Of a stretch of 64,000 nucleotides of DNA, positions 11,854 to 23,598 are shown piece by piece (position 1 is the first letter of the stretch; every line of letters begins with the position of its first letter). The translations under genes and the position numbers were made by a program. Below the pieces are notes generated by a model. That model saw only the letters and a program-made list of their open reading frames with translations, searched no databases and was not told where the DNA came from. The stretch comes from Juglans regia (taxonomy: Eukaryota > Streptophyta > Magnoliopsida > Fagales > Juglandaceae), in assembly GCF_001411555.2 (NCBI RefSeq), contig NC_049903.1:21331327-21395326 (forward strand). The letters run 5' to 3'.

Positions 11854-12270
11854 AGTGGAATCTTTGCAATGTAGGGCTCGTGAGTTGGCCATAATGGGTG
11901 AGTTGAGATTCCGTTGATGTCGAATTTGTGAGAGTAAAGATCTGTGCGACGGACCACGGAAACGAGAAAGAGTCGGCCTACAAAACAGAGAGAGAGTCAG
12001 AAACCAGAAGCAAAATCAGAGAAATAATCACACACCTAAAACGATTGCTTGAAATAATCAGATATGAGAGAAATTTTCACTCTTCATTTCTGGATATAGA
12101 TCGAAGCAAAAATGGTGATTTGAAAGTGGAAATACGGACGGAGAGAAGAGGGAAAGTGACTAGGGAAGAGGAAAATAGCAAAAATGGTGAAGATGGATTT
12201 CCCAAAAACAAGTTAGGAAAGAGAAAATTTTGAGGGAAATAAAATAGCATTGGACGGGACCTTTTATTAA
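11854..12270. other. Unassigned stretch
   Basis: No recognisable gene. A lysine- and glutamate-rich frame runs on the plus strand at about 11930-12233, but it matches no family and its codon use looks like translated purine-rich non-coding DNA. Confidence 0.5.
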
Positions 12271-12279
12271 TTAAATTAT

Positions 12280-12452
12280 GAGCAATGCTAGGTACAGTTC
12301 TCACTTGGAGACTGCATGTGCAGGCCTAGGCTATTTTAACTTTAAAATTTTGTAAAATTACAAAATTATCCCTCCTAAAATAATGTTTTCTCTCATTTAA
12401 GCATGTGCCTGCACATGCAGTCCCCACTTCAGGACTGCAAATAGAATTTCTC
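12280..12452. mobile_element. Mutator-like MITE (173 bp)
   Basis: Almost the whole element is two inverted arms of about 48 bp; both contain GACTGCATGTGCAGGC (one as reverse complement). It is flanked by a perfect 9-bp duplication TTAAATTAT (12271-12279 and 12453-12461). The 9-bp duplication with long terminal inverted repeats is the signature of Mutator-like elements. Confidence 0.85.
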
Positions 12453-13301
12453 TTAAATTATTGTTCTGACCTTTGAACAGTGAAGAGTCAAATATGAAAG
12501 GGATGGTTGTTAGAGCATTGGCATTGGGTTCATCAAATTTTAACTTTAAAATTTGATGAAAAGTATATATTTTTCATAAATGTAAAACTTTCATATTCAT
12601 AATCCCACGTTGGATTAGTCATTAGATTCATCAAAATAATAATATAATAATATTTTTTTAAAAAAATATTTTTAATTTTTTCTTTCATATCTTGCAAGTA
12701 CACTAACAATATGTTAAGTAAATAATTTAATTTGATACTTAAATAATTTAATTCAAATTTTCAGTTTAAAAAGAAAAATTAATTAAATCATAATTTGGAA
12801 TATTAAACCACACGGCATCTACTAATCAATCCTCATATTGAAATATTGAGCATCTACAACCCAATTGAGTCAGATTAATGTACCTCTTTGAACTTGCTGT
12901 CATCACACAAAATATTTAACAAGCATCTACAATCAAATTAAATTCCAACATTCAGATTAATTCCAACAATCAAATTAAAAACTGTAACACTTTGAACTTG
13001 CTGTCACATAACATTCATATTAATCTAACTCAACTAATTGCTATTACACAAAATAAATAACAAGCATTTACAATCAGCCCACAAAAAGTTCCTCTTCCAG
13101 TCACAATTCAGTTTACATCAAGTGACATTCAGATCAAGTGTGAAGTTCCACTTCCAGCCCACTTCCAATTCAGTTCACATCTAGTCACAATTCAGTTCCA
13201 CTTCCAAAATCAAGTCACAATCAGCCCAAAATACAATCAGCCCAAAAGTTAACCTTTCCAAAATACAATTAATCATTTTAAAAAAACCAATTCAGATTTC
13301 A

Positions 13302-13354
13302 TAGTGGCTGCCCAGCCACATGTTTATCCAAAACATGTGGCTGGGCAGCCACTA
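13302..13354. repeat. Perfect 24-bp inverted repeat with 5-nt loop
   Basis: Arms 13302-13325 and 13331-13354 are exact reverse complements (core GTGGCTGCCCAGCCAC), loop ATCCA. It lies 3' of the Harbinger accessory ORF and, if transcribed, would form a stable hairpin. Confidence 0.97.
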
Positions 13355-13384
13355 AAAGCTGGAAAAACGCAATCAGCCCAACAG

Positions 13385-14181
13385 TTACACACCTCCATGA
13401 GGTGTGGATGGAGATTTGTCGAATGTACCTTCGGAATTATTCAAAGAGTCTTTATAAATTTTCCTTTGAATATTAAGGAAGTAGGCTTGTTGCATGGCAG
13501 TCATACTAGAAAGATCCTTGCTCATGATCTCCGCCATGAACTTTCTCTTATCAAGTTCCAGTTGTGCACCTCTAGCTTCATCTGCCTTCGTCACCCATGC
13601 TCTCCTCTCTGCCATAAACAACCGTCTATCATCGGTCATTTTTTCTAACACACCGTTGAACTCAGCATCACATGATTCTTAGGCCTTTCGCTTCCTCAAG
13701 TTATCTTTCTCAGCCTTTTTGCCTGGAGGCCTCTCAACGTTCTCCTCCACAACGTCGTCGGCAACTTCACTTGACTGCTCATTAGCTAGACGTTTATCAT
13801 GTGGTCTTCTCCTCGTATTCAGTAAGATCATGTGTTGCTGCCATTTGGGTTGGTGTCTCAAAAGACACCAACAATGCTCTAGTGTGAAGTTAGATTTCTC
13901 TATCTCTTTGTACATTATTTTTTCTTTTTCAATCTGAAAAAGTGAATGAATATTATCAGAAAAGTAATCTTAGATAAATAAATACATTATTAAAGGAAAA
14001 TGGTACATACCTTGTCTTGCTCGGTCGCACCACTTGGGTGCAATGATTCTACTTGCGCTAGAAATGCACAAAACTTGTTTGTGCATTTCTGGATCATGGA
14101 CCAACGATTGATCAATGACCCTATCGAACGGTTCACAATATTTGATTTTTTATACTCGTGATAAAACTCAGAAATTCTGTC
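13385..14181 (-). pseudogene. Harbinger accessory protein (Myb/SANT-like, NAM-associated C-terminal domain), broken
   Basis: Exon 1 (about 14181-14011) encodes the end of a Myb/SANT-like region with NRWSMIQKCTNKFCAFL. It ends at a GTATGT donor; a 77-bp intron follows with a TTTTTCAG acceptor. Exon 2 starts at 13933 and has FTLEHCWCLLRHQPKW, the start of the NAM-associated C-terminal domain (PF14303-type). The second half is charged and coiled-coil-like. A single in-frame TAA at 13679-13681 splits it, and the frame resumes unchanged to the natural stop at 13385. The N-terminus is missing upstream of about 14181. In this family the protein helps the transposase bind DNA; such ORFs are often mislabelled glutathione S-transferase T3-like. 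Confidence 0.8.
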
Positions 14182-14579
14182 TCACATTTGAGTGGATTTT
14201 TGACCCTATCGTGACCCTAGCTAGAAGTCATAATTTTGCGTTTAGATAAGTCAAATTATGCATTTCACTGGCATTGGATTATCCAAATGCCAATGCTTAG
14301 GTGAAAATTTTAAAAATGTTTTTTTATTATTATATTTTATATTTAATAAAAATATTTTAAAATATTTAAAATTAATTATTCAAACCTTGTTAAATAAAAG
14401 AATCATTTATCAACATTTTGTATTGGATTAATTTTAAAAGTCTAATAATTTTTATAATTCTCCAATAAAACAATCACTCAAAATAAATAATTTTCAGAAT
14501 ATTTTATTTTAATGTGTCTTTTAACTATCCCAAGTTATAATTTTTTCTTCCTTTTTACAATGCCATAGGTAAGAGTCTT

Positions 14580-14825
14580 AGAGCATTAGTAGTGGACTCA
14601 ACAAAATTTGATCAAAATTTGGTTAGAGAATTCACTTTTATAAATTTAGAGCACTAGTAACGGACTCAACTTAGCCAAATTTTGGCCAAAGTTTAGTTAA
14701 GTTGCACAAAAATCTACTACAATGGACTCAATAAATCTACAGTAATTTTAACCCAACATTTGTTCACTAGACAAATCTGGCCAGCCAAATATCATTTTCA
14801 TCATAAAAAATTCCTCTTTTTCCGC
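14580..14825. mobile_element. Two nested Harbinger-type left termini
   Basis: TTAGAGCATTAGTAGTGG near 14579 and TTAGAGCACTAGTAACGG near 14647 are both Harbinger-like starts with a TTA target, followed by similar GGACTCAACA/TTA sequence. The second looks inserted into the first. Right termini were not found. Confidence 0.4.
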
Positions 14826-15028
14826 TGCCTCTATTATTCCCTCGCAAGAAGAAAAAGATGAAGGAAAAATCCTCTTACTCTCAAGCAAGAAGAGAAACAC
14901 GAAGGAAAGTCCTCTTCATTTGAACAAAAGTATACCCAAGCGACGCCGAAGGAAAAATCCTCTTCTTCATAAAAAAGTATACCCAAAAGTATCATTTCTA
15001 GCACAAAGGAAAAATCCTCTTTAGCAGT

Positions 15029-15840
15029 TATAACACCCCGCCTAAAAGCTCATTAGCCCTTGACCTTAGTAACCTTAATCCTAGTTAATTAGGAGTTGAG
15101 TTATTCTAGAATAAGAATAATTTTGGATATTTAAGTTGGCAAGAGGACCTTATACTTTGGATTTAGAAGAATTATTAGAAGATTTTAGTGCAATAGTAAT
15201 TTTTGAGGAAAAACGAAAATTTTGGAGCTTGATATTATTTGGAGAATTTTTAGTGCTTATTTAATTTTGAGGATTAATGCCAAAAGGCCCATAAGGGAAT
15301 AACACATGGCATATTGGATGGTTGCCACATTAATGAGCTAAGCAATTTGAGTTAAATATTTGATGGAATTGGAGAAGGCCCAAAGAGTGGTTTACTAAGG
15401 GCCCAAGCTTTTTCGGTAGAAAGGTTTATGAGAGACACTAAGGTATTAGGCCCAACTTATTAAACATGAATGATTAGAGAAGCAAGTCCGTTAGTAAATT
15501 TAGTGAGGCTTTTAGGACCTCAGAGCATTCATGGACCTAGCCCAAGAAGCCTTGAAACAAGCCCTTAGGAATTTAAGACTAGCTTTGGCCTAAGCATGAG
15601 GAAGGTATAAGGCCTTTAGGCCAAGCTTGGTATAAATTTGACTCATGGCCCAATTAGGCCAAGTAAAATCTTTTCAAGCCCATCTTAATAGATCTTGAGA
15701 TTTCTTTTTTACCCGAAAAGATTTAGTGATAAGGCCTCTCTCATTCAAGCCCAAGAGCCATGAGTCATGCACACACGCAAAAAGAATGAGAGAGATTATT
15801 TGGGTTTATTTCATTGCTTCCAAGAGCAATGAGCCATGAG
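15029..15840 (+). mobile_element. Truncated Gypsy LTR-like sequence
   Basis: Starts TATAACACCCCGCC, like the termini of the solo LTRs in this window, and continues with the AATTTTGGA-rich text typical of those LTR starts. No matching 3' end, target duplication or internal gene was found. Confidence 0.35.
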
Positions 15841-15849
15841 TGCCGCATA

Positions 15850-16030
15850 ATGCTTTATGGTTGTATTAATGTTTTATGGTGTATGGTTGTATTAAAGTTG
15901 ATAGTTGTATTAAAGTTATTAAGGTTTATGGTTGTATTAAAGTTTTATAGTGTATGGTTGTATTAATGTTTTATGGTGTATGGTTGTATTAAAGTTATTA
16001 AAGTTTATGGTTGTATTAAAGTTTTATGTT
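15850..16030. repeat. Tandem array of TATGGTTGTATTAA-type units
   Basis: About seven to eight copies of TATGGTTGTATTAAAGTT variants, arranged in a higher-order pattern with TTTTATGGTG spacers. Read directly. Confidence 0.9.
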
Positions 16031-17470
16031 TCTCACTTTCGAAAAGGCTGAGAATTATGGATTTTGTGTTTGAGGAGCTCTCATGGTCTGTTGTTTTGTG
16101 GCTTCCCTTCGTGGTAGTTTCTATGTTCCTAGACATTTTGAATGTTTGATGTTTGCTTACTCTATATACATTAAATTAGGTAGTATCACATATGAAAATA
16201 GAAATTTCCTTTTCAATTATGCTATGCTAATAGATGCCTTCTTTTCAATTTTTCAAAAAAATCGTGCCATACCGATTCACTAACTACAAACCTTTTTGCC
16301 TTGCATCAAATAAACGTTACTTCATAAAACATAAACAACGTTGGAGTTAAAGACTCCTAAAATGTCAAATACAATCCAAGATTCAAAACATGAAATAAAT
16401 GTTACTCCATAATTCATATAGTACATACCATTATGTGGAAACAAAGTAACCTATATTTCCAGAGACTGAACCACAAATACTAGCATATTAATTGTCGCTT
16501 AGACATGGGGCACGACTAATATCATCCAACCCACTTGTAAACTAAAGGTGAGTTCACATATAGATCCAAGATTTCTACCAGTCTTCATAATTTGCAATTG
16601 AGGGCATTGTCAACAAATTTCTAATAGTATGGTCTTGCTATTATTTTTGAAATAGAGTTAGAAACCATAATTCACCACTACCCTAATGAATCAAGATCTG
16701 GATCACTTGATCCGAAATAGCTATACTTATAATCAAATAATTTATTTTCAGTGATCATCAGCCGTTTCTATTATCATTTTCATGCCCTGCATATTGTTGG
16801 CGATCTAGCATAATAAGAAACATGCGAAATCATACCAAAAATGAAAATTAATCAGAATGGCAACAGTGAAGTTATCTTCACTAGAACTGTGATTTCTTTA
16901 TGAAGGGCCAAGCCAATCCTGGGCAGGAACAGATGCTTGGGTGAGACAATTAAATATGCAGACAACTTTCAATCATATAGATGAAGTTTTCTATTGCAAC
17001 ATAAAACTAATAGAGTTTTACAGTAATTCAAAACAAGGATCACAGACATACCTTAATGCAGCCCCAGAAAAAAGAATGCAGCCCCAAAACAAGAAGAGTT
17101 CGACCAAACAAAATAAAATGCAGCCCTAGAAAATAAAATAGAAAAAAGAAAAAGAAAAAGGAAGCAAACCAGGAGGTGTTCGGCGTGGCTTATGGTGGCG
17201 ACTGTGGGAAATGTCGATAGTGTTCGGCGGCGACTATGGGATACGTCGACAGTGTGGCTTACTGTGGGAGTCCTTTGGCTGCAGCTGCTAAAGAGGATTT
17301 TTTCTTCGTGCCAGAAATGATACTTTTGGGTAGACTTTTTTATGATGAAGAGGATTTTTCCTTTGGCGTCACCTGGGTATACTTTTGTTCAACTGAAGAG
17401 GATTTTCCTTCGTCTTTCTCTTCTTGCATAGGAGTAAGAGGAATTTTCCTTGGGCCTGAGGCGGTGGATG

Positions 17471-18404
17471 GTAGGGTGGCAGGGGGCAGTGCCCTGCTAC
17501 CTAGCCCTACTTTTTCCCCTGTGTCCTATGGCCTATATGGGCTTCAAGTAATTTCTTTGGGCTTAAAAAGTAGGTTGGGCCATTAAATAGGCCTAACAAA
17601 ATTCTTGTGCTTCGTCTGTATTTTCATTGGCCATTTCATCTAATAAATTCCAATATTTAGTTCTTGAATCCTAATAAACCCAACTCATCCACTAAATATT
17701 TATGGACATTGAAATAATTTCTCGAATCGATTACCCTAAAAATAATTTATGAAGTGGCCATGGAGATTTCCAAAGTAAAAGAAAACTCCATGGTACTCAT
17801 ATTTGGTTGCTAAAGTACCTTTCCAATGGCAAAACAGATTGACCAACCCATGTCTAAAATATCATGCTTCTAGAAAGGTATTATTTGGTACAGTCCAACA
17901 AAAGGAATCAAATACAGAATCAAAGATTGCACTAAAGAACTCTCGAAAGATGCAGTTACATATTCTATACTGATTAAAGACTGAACTCATTGATTCATTG
18001 AGTTAAAGTTGACTAACCAAGATATTGGACTATAAAACCTTGGTAAACGATAGGAAAATTTGGGGATCAAAGAGTACTTTGTTTGGTAGTTTTTTCGACA
18101 ATTTTGATGGTTTTAGCAAGCTAAAAAATTGATGCATGGGCATGGCTAGTCAGATATGTGCAAAAGAGTATTAGTTATCTTTGGTCTCAACACAGAATAA
18201 TTGCAGTCGTTGAGTTTTATTAAGACAGATTATGATGTTGGTCATAGGAAGAGGTGTTAAGAGTGTTTGAGTTAAGGATAAAGAGGCTGGCATTTTGGAG
18301 TCGATGTTGCTATGTAGAAAATTGGTAAGTATATTGGTTTGCTTTGGGACTGAGAGGTGGGAGTCTAAATGAAAAGGAAGATGTAGAAAAATGGAGGTTG
18401 GCTT
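17471..18404. other. Unassigned stretch upstream of Copia-A
   Basis: No recognisable coding region. Short frames on both strands are broken. It ends with GGCTT, the 5-bp target duplication of the Copia element that follows. Confidence 0.5.
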
Positions 18405-18639
18405 TGTTGGCGTGAGTTGTCCTCCGCGAGATTATAGGAGGAAGTTTTGGGATACACTATCAATTTAGTTAATTAAGCCGTGATACATGTATAGCGAAAT
18501 TTAGAGGTTTTCGTTATGTTATATACCCACTCATTCTTGTAAAGAAAGGATGGAATATACGAGATTTCTTATACTTTTTGTCATGGCATCAAAGCCACCG
18601 ATCCTCCTGTCAATTTCCTAACCAATCTCGTCTCCCTCC

Positions 18640-19825
18640 ATGGCTGATACAGACCCCCATACTAATGAATCTCCATCTTCCTTCATCCTAGCCGAGTTGA
18701 CCGCGAAAATGACTGAAGTTTTCAGCAAAGCTTCAGCCCCAACCCAAACCTCCGATATTGCTACTGCACCGATCGGCATCAAGTTGGATGGCACCAACTA
18801 TGCTCTTTGGTCCCAGATGGTCGAGATGTATATCTCAAGCAAAGACAAACTGGGATACATAAACGGCGATCTACCTCAACCTCCTCAAATAGACCCTACC
18901 TTTCGACGATGGCGCACCAACAACGCTATTGTTAAAGGATGGTTGATTAATTCCATGGACTCCTCTTTTATCGGTAACTTCATTCGCTTCCCAACAACCA
19001 AGTTGGTGTGGGATGAAATTGCTACTACATACTTTGATGGCAACAACACCTCCCAGGTATATGAACTATGACCTCCGGTGACGCATGACCCGCCTTAAAC
19101 AGGTTGGCGGCTCTCTTGAAAACTTCTACAATGATCTCCAAGGCCTCTGGCGTGAAATCGACTTCTGTCGTCCAAACCCGATGGAATGCCCAACCGATAT
19201 TCAACATTACAATACCCTAGTTCAAAAAGATCGGGTATATGTATTCTTGGATGGTCTCGATGCACGCTTAGACCATATCAAGAGTGATGTCCTGCAGATA
19301 AAGCCAATCCCAACAGTGGAGCAAGCCTATGCCCACGTCCGGAGGGAAGCTCTTTGTCAAGCTGTCATGACAACGAGTAGCCCCGATGATATACCAGGAG
19401 CGGGTCTGGCATCCAAGAGTCTCAAGCATGGCTCGCGATCTCAAGCATCCTCCAGGTCTCTCTCTTTGCATGGTGGCAAATTCGGTTCCAACTCTAACCG
19501 AGCCACCTCTTATGGCACTAAATGCTCACACTGTGGGAGTGTAAAGCATACTCGTGAGACCTACTTCAAGCTTCATGAGTATCTCGATTGGTGGCATGAA
19601 CTCCAGGCTCGAAAGCGCCGTGATGGAGGTGGGAATGATGATAGCACCGACAAGGCTGCTGTGGCTGCAGTAGAACCACATCCTTCCCTTATTCCAGCCG
19701 ATAGTTCAAACTTTAACCCAGGTAATGCTCTACTTGGTTCTAATCGAGAGGTTGACTACAATGCTTGGATACTTGATTCTGGCGCCATGGACCATATGAC
19801 GTTTGATGCAAATGATTTTTCTTAG
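18640..19825 (+). pseudogene. Copia-A gag and protease, frameshifted
   Basis: Starts at the ATG at 18640. The gag part (18640-19071) has KLDGTNYALWSQMVEMYI, the usual UBN2 entry motif. A +1 shift and a stop near 19069-19085 separate it from the continuation at 19085-19825. That continuation carries a zinc knuckle-like CSHCGSVKHTRETYFK whose last Cys is replaced by Tyr, and the aspartic protease motif WILDSGAMDHM. The frame stops at 19825 and the nested LTR interrupts the element 120 bp later. Confidence 0.9.
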
Positions 19826-19947
19826 CACTCCCCTCCTCGGCGAACTAGCATTGTCAATGCTAATGGAGGCATCTCTTCTGTAAGAGGGGCTGGGACTGTG
19901 ATGTTGTCACCAGCCCTACCATTATCTAATACTTTACTCGTGCCTTC

Positions 19948-22900
19948 TGTAACACCCAGGTCCAGCACCCAGCCGCATATTGTTTTTCTTAAAAAAATAA
20001 ATCCCAACCTCTCTTTCCGTTAGTCATAAGCTTACACGTCTCTAATGTTTCACCCATTCCATGCACACGCACGACTCCCTCTTTTCTCTAGGGTTTTTCC
20101 ATCGCATTTATATATACATGCTTCATGCAAAACACCAAGTTGCAGCACTGTAACTCAATTTCTTCACACCATCCGAAAATCAGCCCAACGCCTCCACCCA
20201 CGCACGTACGTTCGTAGCATGCTTACACTGTGGCTCACCCTCCGTCAAACCCTCCACCAAGTTCCCGCCGCTGCTACCCTCTTCAACCACCACTCCACTG
20301 CCGCGAACGAGCCAGCCCAAGACGCAACTTGACGTTACTTTCCGTGGCATTACTGCATAAGAAAAACCAACTCTCATGTGCACTCAACCGAATGGAAACC
20401 ACCCCGTAAAAGTTTCACCCTGCACGAAGGAAGCCACTGGCCAATGCCTAGCCCCATGTGAAACCGTAAGCCACCGATAGCCCAGCCGTGAATCATCTCC
20501 AAGCCTTTGGAATACTCTGTTTACTATACCAAAAACAAAGCAACCCGAATGCCATCTCCGTCGCCGTCCCTGCACCACCTCCATGATAGCCCACTCCTCA
20601 ACCATCGCAACCACCTGTTAGGAGAGCCACCAGGTCATCCTCAAGCTAACGGATAACCCAGCCATTGTCCTTGGTTTCTCCTCCCCGAAACAAAGCAACG
20701 ACAGCCTTGTCCCGATCAACTCATTTCTGTGCCACCAGCCACGGCAAGGAAATACAGTGTCGTCAATTAGATGAGCAACAGAATCCGCCGATCGTCATTT
20801 TATCGTCAACCGCGATGCCACCTTATCTCAGCCTTGTTCCTCACGGTGAGCCATCGCCGAACGTTCCACTGCTTCTCCGTCTCTTTCTCTCATTGTGTTC
20901 ACCCTTTCTCATCTCTTTCTCTCTCTCTCTCATCAGTGCTCAGCCACCCATCTCTCTCATCACACAACCTCTGTGTCCGCCCAGCTCTGCCGCAACTTCT
21001 TTCGGTGAGTCTCCATTGCACCTAGGCCTCCCTCTCGCTTGTGATATTTTACAAGTGTTTTTGCTTTCTTGCATTTTACGTAGGAGAAGACTCATTTTAT
21101 GATATTACTATTTTACCCTCAAGGTTTCAAGTCAATTATAAGGTGTTTTGAACTCATAATTGGGTTGATTTTGTGTTTTAAATAGACTGACCAGGTAATA
21201 ATTTATTACAGAAACTTTATTTTTCCTATAGAAAATAAATAAGATTTTAAACTATATTACTTAGTATTAATATATTTTGTTATTATTATGTTAAGAGAAT
21301 TATGCGATTATTGATGATTTTAGAAAGTGATGATTTGTAATTTTAGGTTTTAAGGAATTAAATAGGTTATTTTAGAAGTTTAGGATTAAATAAAAAAGAT
21401 TTTGATCAAAAACCTCCTTGGACTCTCTCCCTTCTCTCTAAAAACCTCCTTCGCAGATCCGGCTTGAGGGGTGGGAGCTTCGGCTCCCTTCCCCTCCCTC
21501 CCTCCTCCTCCTCCTCCTCCTCCTCCTCCTTCCCTTCTCTTCTATGTAGTTTTTGTTTTGTATTTTTGTGTATTTTTAAGCGAAATAACAGTGAATCGCC
21601 GATCTGGGTCTTCCCGCCAACACACGCCCTGCCATGGTGATGCCCTGCCGCCGATCTTAAAGACCACCGAATGCGGCACCAATCGGAGCGACAAGTAGCT
21701 CGCACGTGCGGCTCGAAGTTTCGGCGTTGTTTGGCGCGTGGCCTTCACGCACCACCCGAGAGCCCTCTGCCAACACCACGCGAGGCGTTTCTGGAGTCTA
21801 TGAGTCCGGGATCTCCAAGGTTGACTGGCAGTTCCCTTCCCAGAGTGACGCGTGTACTGCACGCGCCACAACAGCCTCTGTGTTCCGTTTTCTTTTGTTG
21901 CAGTATTTTTCTTTGTAGTTTTCTTTGTGTAATGTAGTTTCTAGGTTAATAAAAATCTTAAAAAAATTAGTACCTTCGAACGTTGGTCCGAATGGAGTAT
22001 TAGTCCCCCTCCGCATTGACGAGGTTGTTGGGGTTTGGTATACCCTACCCTGCTTAGACGGGGTATGGGGCTTTGTAATCTCTGTCGTGGACAGAGGTGG
22101 TATTTTCTCTAAAGATCTAGGTCTTTAGGGATTCACTGTCTAGACTAGACCATGTTAGTCACGAAAGTGTACTGAGAAGATATTAACGATTGTAATTAAT
22201 TTGTTTTTCAAATCAACTTTGTAAGTCCTCTCTTAATAAAGGTTAACACTTGTTTACTCAAAAAAAAAAAAAAAGCTTAAGATTAAATGTCGAAATACGT
22301 GATTAATTGAAAATTTACGAGAATTACGTGATTATTTTATAGATGATGATTAATAATTGTTCGGTGTTTTGAGGAAATTCTTGAAAAGCTAAAAAGTCCA
22401 GGTAAGCGGGGTTTATATGCTACGCTTTACACGAATTATTGAGACTGAGGTTGATTTTATGAAAACTTTACATATTTTGTGATGAAATGAGAACTTGGGA
22501 AAAAAAAACCAACCTCGGTTGTTTATTTGCATATTCATGAAATCTGTGTGGAAAAGGAAAATTATTTTCTGACATGCATTGTGTAGACATGAGCTAAATT
22601 TTGTTATGATGTCTCTGAAATCTTAAAAAGACCGATATTTGAGAATTTTGAAAAATTGTGCATTTATTTAGAAAGATGTTCCGACTTTTTGTTTTCAGTA
22701 TGTAAGAATGACCTAATTATGTTTTGGTACTCTGTTTTATTTTGATATGGCATCTGAAAACATTTGGCATGGTGTACTAATTTTGTATCTGACTCTATCT
22801 CTGCTCTGTTCTGTTATGCTCTACTTTGTTTGGGTTGGTACCAACTTCTCTGTCTCTGAGTGCACCTACTTTGGAAACAAAGTGGTTTTATTGTGGTCTT

Positions 22901-23598
22901 TCCTGTGTGCACACTCGGGGCTCCGAGAAGAATAAGGGAAAGATTTCACCTCTGTCTCTACTCGGTTTGGCCACCGGGGATAGCACAATCCTACCACGGG
23001 GGTGAAACATGGTCTCTGCTCTGTGAGATGCTCTATTTTGATGTGATGATGATGCTCAGGTTATGTTATGCCAAAGTACTATAGGTTTTACTTGTCTTAA
23101 AACCATCGCTCTGTTACTTTTGAAAACATGTTCTGTTCTGCATGATAACTCTGGAAAATATTTTTGTTCTGCATGCTGTACTTTGTAAATGCTCATGTTT
23201 GCACGCTAGCATATGCCCTTTGCTTACTGAGTTGTTGATAACTCACCCCTTATCTCCACAATATTTTTCAGATGATTTGAATATTCCAGTTGAAGATCAA
23301 GAACATAGAGCATAGGTGAGAGAAGTTAAGAATGATGGTTTAAGCATAGATGGTTTACATGAGTACTGGGGATTTTTATTCAGTAAGCCTGTTGTGCTCT
23401 GATGATGTAATTTATTGGGAGGTTGATGTTTATATTAAGAATTTGAATTGTCTTAGAATAATTATACTAGAGTATTTGAAATGAATTAATGAGTATTTTG
23501 TACAACAGAAAAAAATTAGAGTATGTACTATGTGGATGAAAAATGATTTTTAGGTAATATGAGTTAACTCTCCGGACCCTCGGGGACGGGGCGTTACA
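19948..23598 (-). mobile_element. Solo LTR, Gypsy-type (LTR-2, 3651 bp) nested in Copia-A
   Basis: Begins TGTAACACCC and ends GGGGCGTTACA, with the perfect 5-bp duplication CCTTC at 19943-19947 and 23599-23603. Its last ~40 bp and the block near 23190-23300 match LTR-1 closely, so it is the same family. It is longer than LTR-1, in part because a poly(A) retroposon sits inside (21392-22273). Coding orientation is inferred as minus. The Pro/Ser-rich frames at 20045-21100 are low-complexity LTR sequence without a recognised domain. Confidence 0.9.
21392..22273 (+). mobile_element. Poly(A) retroposon inside LTR-2
   Basis: An ~880-bp segment ends in a 14-nt A run and is bounded by a 15-bp direct repeat with two mismatches (21377-21391 and 22274-22288, core GATTAAAT). 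That is the signature of a LINE-type retroposition event. The segment opens with a C/T-rich leader containing a (CTC)n tract (21498-21530), and AATAAAGG lies just before the A run. No reverse-transcriptase domain is present, so it could be a SINE, a severely shortened LINE or a processed transcript. Confidence 0.7.

Larger units (their letters stand above)
12513..14296 (-). mobile_element. PIF/Harbinger-like element carrying only the Myb/NAM-associated ORF
   Basis: Flanked by the 3-bp target TTA on both sides (12510-12512, 14297-14299). Inverted ends are GAGCATTGGCATTGG on the left and, read inward from the right, GCATTGGCATTTGG. PIF/Harbinger elements normally encode a DDE transposase plus a Myb/SANT-like DNA-binding partner. 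Here only the partner ORF (minus strand, 14181-13385) is seen. It contains a perfect 24-bp hairpin downstream of that ORF. About 1.78 kb in total. Confidence 0.75.
14826..17470. repeat. Foldback: ~190-bp inverted arms around 2.26 kb
   Basis: The reverse complement of 14826-15027 aligns over most of its length to 17285-17470. Shared blocks include CTGCTAAAGAGGATTTTT, AGAAATGATACTTTTGGGTA and GGGTATACTTTTGTTCAA. The arms carry four loose repeats of a GAAGAGGATTTTTCCTT motif. The spacer contains an LTR-like start (TATAACACCCCGCC near 15029), a tandem array (15850-16030) and otherwise no recognised gene. Confidence 0.8.

Noticed and set aside
20045..21100. Pro/Ser/His-rich open frames that look like a gene
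   Set aside because: Inside LTR-2; low complexity on both strands, no domain, and equivalent GC-rich stretches recur in LTR-3 and LTR-4.
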